DNA of 64,000 bases from an uncultured Pelagibacteraceae bacterium (GTDB lineage Bacteria > Pseudomonadota > Alphaproteobacteria > Pelagibacterales > Pelagibacteraceae), in contig CACNLV010000001.1 in assembly GCA_902621345.1 (NCBI GenBank), positions 620,001 to 684,000 on the forward strand. Direction: 5' to 3'. Below are positions 46,601-56,263 of the stretch, piece after piece. The translations under genes were made by a program, and so were the position numbers. Numbering within the stretch: the first letter of the stretch is position 1; every line of letters starts with the position of its first letter. The notes beneath the pieces are model-generated. The model was given only the letters and a program-made list of their open reading frames with translations, was not told where the DNA came from and did not search any database.

Positions 46601-49177
46601 ATGAACTTGGTGATTGTAGAAAGTCCTGCTAAAGCAAAAACCATAAATAAATATTTAGGTGATGATTATAAAGTTTTAGCAAGTTATGGACACATAAGAG
46701 ATTTACCCTCTAAAAACGGTTCTGTTGATCCTGATCATGATTTTAAAATGGAGTGGGAAATAGACAGTTTTTCAAAAAAATATCTTAAAGAAATCACTGA
46801 TGCAGCAAAAGACTCCTCTAAAATTATCCTTGCTACTGACCCTGATCGTGAAGGTGAGGCAATAGCATGGCATGTAAAAGAATATTTAAATGAGAAAAAA
46901 CTTTTAGAAGATAAGGAAATTGAAAGAGTTGTTTTTAACGAAATTACAAAAAAAGCTGTCTTACATGGTATTGATAATCCAAGACAAATTGAACCTTTGT
47001 TAGTAGACGCTTATATGGCTAGGCGAGCTTTGGACTATTTAGTTGGTTTTAATATCTCACCTATTCTTTGGACTAAATTACCAGGGTCAAAGTCAGCTGG
47101 GAGGGTTCAGTCTGTAGCATTAAAGTTAATAACTGAGAGAGAGCATGAAATTGAGTCATTTAAGCCAGAGGAATTTTGGACTTTAAGTGTTAAATTTAAA
47201 GATAAAAACAACCCAAGTATAACTGCTAGTATTAGTCAACTTGAAAACAACAAAATAGAAAAATTTTCTTTTAGAAATAAAGAAGAAATCAATAAAGCTA
47301 TATCAATTATTAATAAAAAAAAATTTAGCATTACTGATATTTCAAGTAAAATTATAAATCGAAATCCCTCGGGGCCTTTCACAACATCTACGCTGCAACA
47401 AACAGCCTCAAGTAGACTAGGTTTTGGTGCATCAAGAACAATGCAAATCGCACAAAAACTTTATCAAGGGATAGAAATAGAGGGAGAAACTATAGGTTTA
47501 ATTACATACATGAGAACTGATGGAACAAATTTGTCAAAAGATGCAGTCTCAGCTTTTAGAGACTATATCAAAAAAGAAATTGGTAATGAATATTTGCCTG
47601 AAAACTCTCTAAACTATTCAGGAAAAAAAGCTAAAAATGCACAAGAGGCTCATGAAGCAATTAGGCCTACAGATATAATTAGAACTCCACAAAATGTCAA
47701 AAAGTATCTAAGCATCGATCAAAATAAATTATACGACTTAATTTGGAGTCGAGCTTTGTCCTCTCAAATGTCGTCTGCAAAATTTGACAGAAATACAATT
47801 ACTGTAACTTCAGATAATAATGATACAGTTTGTAGAGCTAGTGGCTCTGTTCTCAAATTTGATGGTTTTTTAAAAATCTATAACAACCAAAATAAAGATG
47901 ATGACGAAAGTATATTACCAGCTATGACAAAGGGTTTGGTAAATATTGAGTCTTTAATAGATGAACAACATTTTACACAACCCCCGCCAAGATACTCTGA
48001 AGCAAGTTTAGTAAAAAAACTAGAAGAGCTTGGAATTGGTAGACCATCAACGTATGCAAGCATTATCTCTACCATAGCTAACAGAGGATACGCAGAAATA
48101 CTAAATAAACGATTTTTTCCTACAGATAGAGGAAAATTAATTTCTGCTTTCTTAGAGAAATTGTTCTCAAAATATGTAGATTATAATTTTACTGCAGGAT
48201 TAGAAGATCAATTAGATGAAATTACCTCTGGTAAAGAAAGTTGGATTAAAGTTTTAGAATTATTTTGGAAAGACTTTAATAACAATGTTTCTGAGGTGAA
48301 GGAAAAAAGAACCAGAGAGGTTTTAGATTTACTTAATGATAGTTTGGGTGAACTCATTTTTGATAAGGATAATGAGGGAAATATAATCAGAAAATGCCAA
48401 TTATGTAGCAATGGCACACTCAGTTTAAAAAATAGTTTTAGAGGAGGGGCTTTTATAGGATGTTCAAATTATCCTGATTGTAAATTTACAAGGCCGTTAT
48501 CTAAAGCAAAAGCTGCAGCTCAAGCTCAACTAGCGGAACCAAAATTTATTGGAAAACATGAAAATGGTAATGATATATATTTGAAAAATGGAAGATTTGG
48601 ACCCTATCTTCAATATGAAAAAATTTTAAGTGAACAAGAAATAGAAGAAAGTGAAAAAAAAAAGAAAAAGAAAAAGAAATCTAAAACTGAAGTTAACGAA
48701 CTATTAAAAAATGTATCAATTCCCAAAGGTTTAGATTTAAAAGATATAGATTTAGAAAAAGCTCAATTTTTATGTTCTCTACCAAAATCTTTAGGTCTCA
48801 ATCCAGAGAATCAAAAAGAAATAACATTGAACACGGGAAGATTTGGTCCCTATCTAAAATGTGAAAATAAGTCAGCAAGAATTGAAAATATAGAAGAAAT
48901 TTTTTCTATTGGTTTAAACAGAGCAATAACTTTAATTGCTGAGGCTAAACCAGGCCGAATGTCCTCATCTATTATTAAAGACTTAGGCACACATCCTGAA
49001 GATGGTAAGCCTGTTAGAATTATGAAAGGACAATATGGTCCATACATCAAATACAAATCTTTAAACGCTACAATACCAGAAGAAAAAGATCCAAATGAAT
49101 TAACTATGGAAGAGGCATTAATTTTAATTGAGAAAAGAAAAGAATATGATAAAAGTAAAAAAAAGAAAAAAAAATAG
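46601..49177 (+). CDS. topA: DNA topoisomerase I
   Basis: Encodes 858 residues. The TOPRIM domain starts LVIVESPAKAKTINKYLG and includes DPDREGEAIAWH. The active-site tyrosine is in GLITYMRTDGTNLS. A zinc-finger-like segment (CQLCSNGTLSL to GCSNYPDC) and C-terminal repeats with GRFGPYL motifs follow, separated by a Lys-rich linker near 48.66 kb. It ends in a poly-Lys tail. It relaxes negative supercoils. The gap from plsY is 36 bases. Confidence 0.97.
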   Translation: MNLVIVESPAKAKTINKYLGDDYKVLASYGHIRDLPSKNGSVDPDHDFKMEWEIDSFSKKYLKEITDAAKDSSKIILATDPDREGEAIAWHVKEYLNEKKLLEDKEIERVVFNEITKKAVLHGIDNPRQIEPLLVDAYMARRALDYLVGFNISPILWTKLPGSKSAGRVQSVALKLITEREHEIESFKPEEFWTLSVKFKDKNNPSITASISQLENNKIEKFSFRNKEEINKAISIINKKKFSITDISSKIINRNPSGPFTTSTLQQTASSRLGFGASRTMQIAQKLYQGIEIEGETIGLITYMRTDGTNLSKDAVSAFRDYIKKEIGNEYLPENSLNYSGKKAKNAQEAHEAIRPTDIIRTPQNVKKYLSIDQNKLYDLIWSRALSSQMSSAKFDRNTITVTSDNNDTVCRASGSVLKFDGFLKIYNNQNKDDDESILPAMTKGLVNIESLIDEQHFTQPPPRYSEASLVKKLEELGIGRPSTYASIISTIANRGYAEILNKRFFPTDRGKLISAFLEKLFSKYVDYNFTAGLEDQLDEITSGKESWIKVLELFWKDFNNNVSEVKEKRTREVLDLLNDSLGELIFDKDNEGNIIRKCQLCSNGTLSLKNSFRGGAFIGCSNYPDCKFTRPLSKAKAAAQAQLAEPKFIGKHENGNDIYLKNGRFGPYLQYEKILSEQEIEESEKKKKKKKKSKTEVNELLKNVSIPKGLDLKDIDLEKAQFLCSLPKSLGLNPENQKEITLNTGRFGPYLKCENKSARIENIEEIFSIGLNRAITLIAEAKPGRMSSSIIKDLGTHPEDGKPVRIMKGQYGPYIKYKSLNATIPEEKDPNELTMEEALILIEKRKEYDKSKKKKKK

Positions 49178-49185
49178 AAAAAAAT

Positions 49186-49452
49186 ATGAAAAAAAAATTA
49201 TTATTTAAGTCTCTTTTTATTTTATTAATTTCAACTTCTTTATTTGCAAATGAAACTAATTGTAATCAGTTTGACAAACTAAGTGCAAAATATATTGAAT
49301 GTACCGCGAAGAAACTAAAGACAAGTACAGGTGAAAAATTAAGTGAAGGTAAAAAAAAATTTGATAAATCATCATTTGGAAATACATGGGCTAAATTTAA
49401 GAATAGTAAAAATGGTAAAGAATTTATAGAAAAATTAAAAAATGACAATTAA
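49186..49452 (+). CDS. Small exported protein of unknown function
   Basis: Encodes 88 residues. A signal peptide (about residues 1-21, ending SLFA) precedes a mature part of about 67 residues with two Cys (NCNQFDKLSAKYIECTAKK) and a Lys-rich, helix-prone remainder. I do not recognise a family. Context is topA upstream (8-base gap) and ridA downstream (11-base overlap), suggesting co-transcription. The two cysteines could form a periplasmic disulphide. Confidence 0.7.
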   Translation: MKKKLLFKSLFILLISTSLFANETNCNQFDKLSAKYIECTAKKLKTSTGEKLSEGKKKFDKSSFGNTWAKFKNSKNGKEFIEKLKNDN

Positions 49453-49903
49453 TGATAGAGTTGAAAAACTTAATATTAAATTACCACAAGCTAAACCACC
49501 TGTTGGATCTTATGTAGCAACTAAAATTACTGGCAACTTGTTATTCATCTCAGGTCAAATATCTGTTGATGAAAATGGTAAATTGATCAAAGGTAAAATT
49601 GGAAAAGATTTATCTGTGGATGATGGCTATAATGCTGCAAAAAGATGTGGTTTAAGTATTGTTTCACAAGCAAAAGAAGCATGTAATGGAGATTTATCCA
49701 AAATCAAATCGTGTATCAAACTTACTGGATTTGTTAATTCAACAGATGATTTTACTGATCAGCCTAAAGTTATTAACGGAGCTTCAGATTTAATAGCATC
49801 AATATTTGATAAAGCTGGAATGCATACAAGGGCAGCTGTTAGCACAAATAGTTTACCGTTAGGTGTATCAGTTGAAGTAGACGCTATATTTGAATTAAAT
49901 TAA
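49442..49903 (+). CDS. RidA/YjgF-family protein
   Basis: Encodes 153 residues. AKPPVGSYVATKITGNLLF is followed by ISGQISVDENGK, and the C-terminal HTRAAVSTNSLPLGVSVEVD carries the Arg that binds carboxylates in RidA. The family deaminates reactive enamine/imine intermediates of PLP enzymes. This longer 150-residue subgroup is less well characterised than RidA proper. Its stop lies one base from the stop of convergent ugd. Confidence 0.88.
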   Translation: MTINDRVEKLNIKLPQAKPPVGSYVATKITGNLLFISGQISVDENGKLIKGKIGKDLSVDDGYNAAKRCGLSIVSQAKEACNGDLSKIKSCIKLTGFVNSTDDFTDQPKVINGASDLIASIFDKAGMHTRAAVSTNSLPLGVSVEVDAIFELN

Positions 49904-49904
49904 A

Positions 49905-51203
49905 TTACCTTCCGATACTGGTGTAATCTATTCTTAAATCTCTCATTTTATCTTGAGAATAGATATTTCTCATATCAAAAACTTTAAAATTCTTTTTTTT
50001 TACAAGCCGTTTAAAGTCTAGTAACTTAAAAGCATTCCATTCAGTGTGAATAATTATAAGATCACTTTTGATGCAAGCTGAAGAAATACTACTGTAGAAT
50101 TTAACATTCTTTAACTTATCAAATTCCTTTTTTCTTCCTGAAGGGTCGTAATATCTGATTTTACTTCCTTTCTTATTTAAATAATTAATCATTGGAATAC
50201 TTGATGCTTCCCTCATATCATCAGTATTAGGTTTAAAAGTTACACCTAAAAACGTAATGTTTTTATTTTTAAGTTTATTGTTCAAAATCTTATCAATTCT
50301 ATTTGTAAGAGTTATTTTTCTTTGATTATTCGATTTAACAACGCTTTTTATAATAGAAAGATCAGTTTTATATTTATCAGCAATGTCAATTAAAGCTCTT
50401 GTATCTTTAGGAAAGCATGAACCTCCATAAGCAGGTCCTGCCCTTAAAAATCTATCACCAATTCTTTGATCCAAGCCCATACCAATAGAAATATCTTGTA
50501 TATTAACATCAATTTTTTCACATAAATTTGCCAATTCGTTTATGTAAGAAATTTTTGTAGCCAAAAAAGCATTAGATGCATATTTTACCATTTCAGCACC
50601 TCTTCTTGAGGTCTTAAAATATCTGCTAGATTTTTTTATTATAGGTAAGTACAAAGATTTTAAAATTTTGTTAGCTTTATTACTGTCAGTTCCAACAACA
50701 ACTCTATCAGGATAAATAAAATCTCTTATAGCTTCACCCTCTCTTAAAAATTCAGGATTTGAAACAACATCTATTAATTTTTTTTTCTTTAAATTTCTTA
50801 AAATTTTTTCAATTTTATCTCCTGTAGTTACTGGGACCGTAGATTTTGTTATGATGATTTTGTATTTGGAAATACTTTTTTTTAATTGTTTTGCTACATT
50901 AAATACATGCTTTAAATCAGCTGAATTACCTTTTTTTTGTGTAGGGGTTCCGACACAAATAAATATAATATCAGATTTCTTAACTGCTTCACTTAGATTT
51001 GAAGTAAAAAATAATCTTTTAGCTTTATGATTTCTTTTCAATATTTCTTCTAATCCTGGTTCATAAATAGGTACTTTTCCTTTGTTAAGTGAGTCAATTT
51101 TATTTCTATCTTTATCAACACAATAAACAACATTTCCTACATCAGAAAAACAAACACCACTGACAAGTCCAACATAGCCTGTCCCTATCATGCATAATTT
51201 CAT
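49905..51203 (-). CDS. ugd: UDP-glucose 6-dehydrogenase
   Basis: Encodes 432 residues. The NAD-binding motif is MIGTGYVGLVSGVCFSD, the catalytic Cys is in AGPAYGGSCFPKDTRAL, and VTFKPNTDDMREASS is in the C-terminal UDP-binding domain. It oxidises UDP-glucose to UDP-glucuronate for envelope polysaccharides. It follows galU with a 4-base overlap, so the two steps are coupled. Confidence 0.96.
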   Translation of the reverse strand: MKLCMIGTGYVGLVSGVCFSDVGNVVYCVDKDRNKIDSLNKGKVPIYEPGLEEILKRNHKAKRLFFTSNLSEAVKKSDIIFICVGTPTQKKGNSADLKHVFNVAKQLKKSISKYKIIITKSTVPVTTGDKIEKILRNLKKKKLIDVVSNPEFLREGEAIRDFIYPDRVVVGTDSNKANKILKSLYLPIIKKSSRYFKTSRRGAEMVKYASNAFLATKISYINELANLCEKIDVNIQDISIGMGLDQRIGDRFLRAGPAYGGSCFPKDTRALIDIADKYKTDLSIIKSVVKSNNQRKITLTNRIDKILNNKLKNKNITFLGVTFKPNTDDMREASSIPMINYLNKKGSKIRYYDPSGRKKEFDKLKNVKFYSSISSACIKSDLIIIHTEWNAFKLLDFKRLVKKKNFKVFDMRNIYSQDKMRDLRIDYTSIGR

Positions 51204-52015
51204 AATTTTGAAATCTCAATTCCAGATTTTATATAACCACTCATACTTCCACAGTCCAAGTATTTACCAGAAAAGTTATGAGCTATAAATTTTTGATTTT
51301 CTTTAATTAAAGTTTGAATAGAATCGGTAATATGTATTTCACCACCCTTACCCGGCTTTTGTGACAATAATTTTACAAATATTTTTTTTGGCAAAATATA
51401 TCTTCCAATTACAGCTTTATTGGACGGCGCTTCTTTTATAGATGGCTTTTCAATAACACTCTCAATAAAAAAATTATTTTTATCTATTTTTTTTTTCAAT
51501 TTATAGATACCCCATCTAGATACTGTTTTTTTATTAACATTCATACTCGCCATAACAGATGCTTTATATTTTTTATGTATTTGAATCATAGATTTTGAGC
51601 AGTTTTTTTTTACTATAAGGTCATCTGGTAGTAACATCAAAAAAAATTTATCTTTAATAATATTTTTAGTTTTAAGAACTGCATCACCTGTGCCTAAAGG
51701 TTTGTTTTGATAAACAAATTTTATAATTTTTTTATATCTTAAAATTTTTTTGTATTCTTTTAATGTTCTAGGATCTTTCTTTTTTTTAATTATCTTTTTA
51801 TAAAAATTATCATTATAAAAATATTTTTTAATCATCTTTTTTTTTTTTGAAATAATAAAAACAACTTCTTTTATTCCGGCCTCAATACATTCATCTAAAA
51901 TATACTCAATTCCAGGTTTACCGTTTATAGGTAAAAGCTCTTTGGCAAAAACACTAGTTAATGGTAATAATCTAGTGCCTAAACCAGCTAAAGGAATAAT
52001 TGCTTGTTTAATCAT
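51200..52015 (-). CDS. galU: UTP-glucose-1-phosphate uridylyltransferase
   Basis: Encodes 271 residues. The nucleotidyltransferase signature is PLAGLGTRLLPLTSVFAKE, with GTGDAVLKTK and FLMLLPDDLIV as the UTP/metal region. It makes UDP-glucose, the substrate of Ugd encoded directly downstream. It faces panC across 34 bases. Confidence 0.95.
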   Translation of the reverse strand: MIKQAIIPLAGLGTRLLPLTSVFAKELLPINGKPGIEYILDECIEAGIKEVVFIISKKKKMIKKYFYNDNFYKKIIKKKKDPRTLKEYKKILRYKKIIKFVYQNKPLGTGDAVLKTKNIIKDKFFLMLLPDDLIVKKNCSKSMIQIHKKYKASVMASMNVNKKTVSRWGIYKLKKKIDKNNFFIESVIEKPSIKEAPSNKAVIGRYILPKKIFVKLLSQKPGKGGEIHITDSIQTLIKENQKFIAHNFSGKYLDCGSMSGYIKSGIEISKL

Positions 52016-52049
52016 TTGAATGTTTTACTTATAAAATTATTTTATACAA

Positions 52050-52862
52050 ATGAAAATTTTAATCAAAAATAAAGATATAAATGAGGCACTCAAAAAAGTT
52101 TCAAGTTTGGGCTTTGTCCCAACAATGGGAAGCCTTCATAAAGGACATAAATATTTAATAAATAAATCAAAAAAAAAATGCAGTAAAACACTTGTAAGTA
52201 TTTTTATAAATCCCACTCAATTTAATAATAAAAAAGATTATTTGTCATACCCAAAGAATTTAAAAAAAGATCTTAATATCTTAAAAAAATTAAAAGTTAA
52301 TTATGTTTACATTCCAAATAAGAAAGATGTTTATTCTTTTAAGAGAAAGAAGGCAATAGTTCTAAAAAAAGAAAATAGAGTGCTTTGTGCAAAATTTAGA
52401 AAAGGTCATTTTGAGGGTGTGATTGATGTAATGGATAGATTGACGAGTATTATCAAACCAAACAAAATATTTATGGGTGAAAAAGACTATCAACAGCTTA
52501 TGTTAGTTAAAAAGTTTATTGAAAAAAAATACAAAATAAAAATTGTTTCATGCAAAACAATAAGAAATAAAGATAAACTTGCTTTATCTTCAAGAAACCA
52601 ACTACTAAATAAACAAGATTTAAATAAAGCAAGTAAAATAGCTCAAGAATTATTTCATTTTAAAAGATTTCTTAAAAAAAAGAAAAAAACAAGAACCCTT
52701 TTGCAAAAGAAAATAAAATTATTAGAGAAAAATTTTAATGTTAAAATTGATTACTTAGAGATCAGAAAAAAAAACAATCTTAAATCCTCTTCAAATATAA
52801 AAAATTCAAAAATATTTATTGCTTATTTTATTAATAAAGTACGATTGATAGATAATTTCTAA
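52050..52862 (+). CDS. panC: Pantothenate synthetase
   Basis: Encodes 270 residues. FVPTMGSLHKGHKYLI is the HIGH-type ATP site, FINPTQFNNKKD binds pantoate, MGEKDYQQLMLVK and LSSRNQLLNKQD complete the active site. It joins pantoate and beta-alanine. panB is not adjacent. The protein is unusually Lys-rich. Its stop overlaps the convergent mgtE stop by 4 bases. Confidence 0.95.
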   Translation: MKILIKNKDINEALKKVSSLGFVPTMGSLHKGHKYLINKSKKKCSKTLVSIFINPTQFNNKKDYLSYPKNLKKDLNILKKLKVNYVYIPNKKDVYSFKRKKAIVLKKENRVLCAKFRKGHFEGVIDVMDRLTSIIKPNKIFMGEKDYQQLMLVKKFIEKKYKIKIVSCKTIRNKDKLALSSRNQLLNKQDLNKASKIAQELFHFKRFLKKKKKTRTLLQKKIKLLEKNFNVKIDYLEIRKKNNLKSSSNIKNSKIFIAYFINKVRLIDNF

Positions 52863-54232
52863 AAGTAATATGCACCAACACCTAAAAAAGATACAAAACC
52901 AATCACATCAGTAATTGTTGTTACAAATACACTGGATGCTATAGCTGGATCAATATTCATTTTTTTTAATGAAACAGGAACTAAAATTCCAAATAGACCA
53001 GCTATTATCATTGTCAAAATCATTGAAATAGAAATTACTAAAGAAAGTTGGCTATCTTGGAACCATAATTGAACTATTAATGAACTAATGATAGCAAAAA
53101 TTACTCCATTCAAGACACCAATATTAAATTCTTTTAATATATTTTGACTAAAATTATTTTTTGTTAAATCATTTGTAGCTAAAGATCTTACTGTTACTGC
53201 CAATGTTTGCATCCCAGCATTGCCACCCATTGAAGCTACAATTGGCATTAAGAAAGCGAGTACTACCATTTGTTCAATTGTTGCTCCAAATAAACTTATG
53301 CACCAAGTTGCTAGGAAAGCAGTAAATAAATTTAATAATAACCAATTAAATCTTCTTTTTGTTTTAGTAAATACACCATCTGTAATTTCTTCATCACCAA
53401 CACCAGCAAGTCTCAACGTATCTTCTTCAGCTTCTTCTTTTAGAACTGTTAAAATATCATCAGAAGTTATCATTCCAACAAGTTTATTGTTTTTATCAAC
53501 TACACATGCTGAATTTAAACCATAATTTTCAAATGAGTTACCTACCTCCTCTTTGTCCATATCCACAGGAACTAAAAAGATTGTCTCCTCCATAATATTA
53601 GACATTTTTGTTTCTCTTGCTGTTCGTAAAACTTTAGATGAGGGTACGGTACCAATTGGCTTAAAATTTTCATCTACAATGAAGATTTCTAAAAATTGTT
53701 CTGGTAAATCTTTATTTTCTCTTAAATAATCTATTGTCTGACCAACTGACCAATTACTTGGTATTGCTGTAAACTCTCTTTGCATTATTCTAGCAGCACT
53801 ATCCTCCGGATAACTAAGTCCCTCTAGTAAAGCAAAACGATCTTTAGGTGGTAAAGCGCTTAGAATAGAATTTTTATTCTTTTCTTCAACATTTTCTAAA
53901 ATTGCTATTGCATCATCAGACTCAAGATTTTTTAAAATTCTTACAATTGAATCTGAAGATAAAAATTTAATAATTTCTGTTTGGACTGACTCATTTAATT
54001 CTACAAATACTTCTGGATCTATTTTAAAACTGTTTAATTTAATTAAACTTTCTCTATCATTCTCACTTAAATGTTCAATAATATCAGCTGCATCTGCAGG
54101 ATGCATTTCTTTGAATGAGTTGATAATAAATAAAGCATCATTATTAGCGATTTTGTCAGTAACAACTTTTATAAATTCTTTATTAAATTCAAAATTTACT
54201 TTTTTATCTTTAATTTTTTTAACTAAAGTCAT
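52859..54232 (-). CDS. mgtE: Magnesium transporter MgtE
   Basis: Encodes 457 residues. An N-terminal superhelical domain (FKEMHPADAADIIEHLSEND, about 40-135) is followed by two CBS domains (about 140-260) and five C-terminal membrane segments with the signature MPIVASMGGNAGMQTLAVTV. The cytosolic domains sense Mg and gate the pore. It is a single leftward gene facing lipB across 60 bases. Confidence 0.95.
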   Translation of the reverse strand: MTLVKKIKDKKVNFEFNKEFIKVVTDKIANNDALFIINSFKEMHPADAADIIEHLSENDRESLIKLNSFKIDPEVFVELNESVQTEIIKFLSSDSIVRILKNLESDDAIAILENVEEKNKNSILSALPPKDRFALLEGLSYPEDSAARIMQREFTAIPSNWSVGQTIDYLRENKDLPEQFLEIFIVDENFKPIGTVPSSKVLRTARETKMSNIMEETIFLVPVDMDKEEVGNSFENYGLNSACVVDKNNKLVGMITSDDILTVLKEEAEEDTLRLAGVGDEEITDGVFTKTKRRFNWLLLNLFTAFLATWCISLFGATIEQMVVLAFLMPIVASMGGNAGMQTLAVTVRSLATNDLTKNNFSQNILKEFNIGVLNGVIFAIISSLIVQLWFQDSQLSLVISISMILTMIIAGLFGILVPVSLKKMNIDPAIASSVFVTTITDVIGFVSFLGVGAYYF

Positions 54233-54292
54233 AAATTAACCTATTATTATGTCGGCTCTTTTAATACAAAATGAAAAGATTACAATTTTTAA

Positions 54293-54913
54293 ATGAATAT
54301 TGACGTTAAAAAATCAAAAAAACCAATAAAATATGATGAAGCTATCAATTTTATGGAGTCAAAGATTCATCAGATAAATGAAAATACAGTAAACGAGCTA
54401 ATTTGGATTTTAGAGCATAAAGAAATTTATACAGCTGGAACAACTTTTAAAGAAAATGAAATTTTAGATAAATCAATAAAAATTATTAGAACAAATAGAG
54501 GTGGTAAAATTACATATCATGGGCCAGGTCAACTAATTTGTTATTTTGTTATTGATCTAAAAAAAAGGGGCAAAGATATAAGAAAATTTATATCCCTAAT
54601 TGAAAAAACAATTATTGATACAATAAAATTTTTTAAAATTGAGACATTTGCAGATAAAGAAAATATTGGGATTTGGTACAATGACAATAAAGAAATAAAA
54701 AAAGTTGCAGCTATTGGTGTTAGAGTGAGTAAATGGATTGCTTACCATGGTTTTTCAATAAATATAAACAATGAGTTAGATAAATACAAAGCCATAATAC
54801 CTTGTGGTATAAGTGACAGAGGTGTGACTAACTTAAAATCAATTATTGATCAAAATTATGATGAACTAGAGAATAAATTAATAGAAAATTTTTTATTTAA
54901 TTTAAAAATTTAA
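54293..54913 (+). CDS. lipB: Octanoyl-ACP:protein octanoyltransferase
   Basis: Encodes 206 residues. [18 protein letters not shown], the catalytic Lys in [10 protein letters not shown] and the catalytic Cys in [13 protein letters not shown] identify LipB. It moves octanoate to lipoyl domains before LipA acts. It is a single rightward gene. Its last 17 bases overlap the convergent pseudouridine synthase gene. Confidence 0.95.
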   Translation: MNIDVKKSKKPIKYDEAINFMESKIHQINENTVNELIWILEHKEIYTAGTTFKENEILDKSIKIIRTNRGGKITYHGPGQLICYFVIDLKKRGKDIRKFISLIEKTIIDTIKFFKIETFADKENIGIWYNDNKEIKKVAAIGVRVSKWIAYHGFSININNELDKYKAIIPCGISDRGVTNLKSIIDQNYDELENKLIENFLFNLKI

Positions 54914-55805
54914 GTCTTTTCGATTTAAGTAAATTTTTAAAGTAATCTGGTACCAGAGCCTTGTAGGTATGTTTTTTATTATTTATTAAAAATTTAATTT
55001 GATACGAATGGAGCATCAATTTCTTATTTAGACCTTTAAGATTAACTTGTTTATACTTTTCGTCACCATAAATTGAATGACCAATATTATATAATTGTTT
55101 TCTCAATTGATGCTTTCTTCCCGTGATTGGTCTGAGTTCAAGTAAACTCGCTTCCGAATTTTTATCAATTACTCTAAAAATAGTTTTAGCTTTTTCAATT
55201 ATTTTCTTGCCATTATCATATCTTATCAAATTATCATTAAATTCACCTGAATTTTTCTCTAATTCACCATGACAGATTGCTAAATAAGTTTTGTGAATTT
55301 TTCTTAATCTAAATAAAGATGTTAAAAGTTGTGCAGTTTCTCTTTTTTTTGCAATTATAAAAACACCTGATGTATCTTTATCTAACCTATGAACAGAGTA
55401 TGGTTTGGTACCCTCAAATATTTTACTTTTTTTAAATATATCTATCAAATTTTTTTTTGATTTAGTTCCACCTTGTACTGAAATACCAGATTCTTTATTA
55501 ACTACTATGAAATCTTCATTATTATCTATTATAGAATTTTCATTTGCCTTAATAATTACATTTGAAGGTTTAAAATTTATCTTTTTTTCAATAACTTTTT
55601 TTTTAATCTCTATATTAAACAAGTCTACTTTATCATTCGTATTAACTTTTGTAGAACTTTTTGCTTTTTTTTTATTTAATTTGATTTTTCCAGTTCTTAA
55701 TTTTTTTTCAATTAAACCTTGGGGTATTTTTCCTAATTTGTTCCTTAAAAATCTATCAAGACGCATGTTGTTTAATGTTGCATCTACAACAAAACTTTTT
55801 ATCAT
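54897..55805 (-). CDS. rluC: 23S rRNA pseudouridine synthase (RluC/D family)
   Basis: Encodes 302 residues. An N-terminal S4-like RNA-binding domain ([20 protein letters not shown]) precedes the catalytic domain with the active-site Asp in [15 protein letters not shown] and the late [19 protein letters not shown]. It isomerises uridines in 23S rRNA. RluC versus RluD specificity cannot be settled by eye. It follows rplQ by 11 bases. Confidence 0.9.
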   Translation of the reverse strand: MIKSFVVDATLNNMRLDRFLRNKLGKIPQGLIEKKLRTGKIKLNKKKAKSSTKVNTNDKVDLFNIEIKKKVIEKKINFKPSNVIIKANENSIIDNNEDFIVVNKESGISVQGGTKSKKNLIDIFKKSKIFEGTKPYSVHRLDKDTSGVFIIAKKRETAQLLTSLFRLRKIHKTYLAICHGELEKNSGEFNDNLIRYDNGKKIIEKAKTIFRVIDKNSEASLLELRPITGRKHQLRKQLYNIGHSIYGDEKYKQVNLKGLNKKLMLHSYQIKFLINNKKHTYKALVPDYFKNLLKSKRLKFLN

Positions 55806-55816
55806 TTTCTAAAAAT

Positions 55817-56263
55817 TTATTTACTTATAGACTCTTTTTTACCGTCTTTTTTTTCGGTATTTTCAACAGTTTCTTTCTTCTTTTGATTGACCCTTTTTGC
55901 TTCTACATTTCTATCTACAAATTCAATTATTGCCATTGGAGCATTATCACCATATCTAAAACCTGCTTTAATTATTCTTGTATATCCCCCACTTCTTTTT
56001 TCATATCTTTTTGATAATGTTTTCGTAACTTTATTAGCAGATTTCTTATCTTGCAGTTGTGATATTAAATTTTTAGTTGATGTTAAGCTATTTTTTTTTC
56101 CTAAAGTAATAATCTTATCTGCTTGTGGTTTTAAAAATTTAGCTTTTGGTAAAGTAGTTTTAATTTGCTCGTATTTAATCAAAGAATTAAGCATATTTTT
56201 AAGTAATGCTTTTCTATGCTCTGAAGTTCTATTTAATTTTTTATTCGCGAATGCATGTCTCAT
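55817..56263 (-). CDS. rplQ: 50S ribosomal protein L17
   Basis: Encodes 148 residues. The L17 core (NRTSEHRKALLKNMLNSLI to GFRYGDNAPMAIIEFV) is followed by a charged C-terminal extension (KKKETVENTEKKDGKKE). It is the last gene of the alpha operon and overlaps rpoA by one base. Confidence 0.97.
   Translation of the reverse strand: MRHAFANKKLNRTSEHRKALLKNMLNSLIKYEQIKTTLPKAKFLKPQADKIITLGKKNSLTSTKNLISQLQDKKSANKVTKTLSKRYEKRSGGYTRIIKAGFRYGDNAPMAIIEFVDRNVEAKRVNQKKKETVENTEKKDGKKESISK

Noticed and set aside
48655-48680. Poly-A/Lys run in topA as a frameshift site
   Set aside because: The frame continues through to normal C-terminal repeats, so it is a Lys-rich linker rather than a break.
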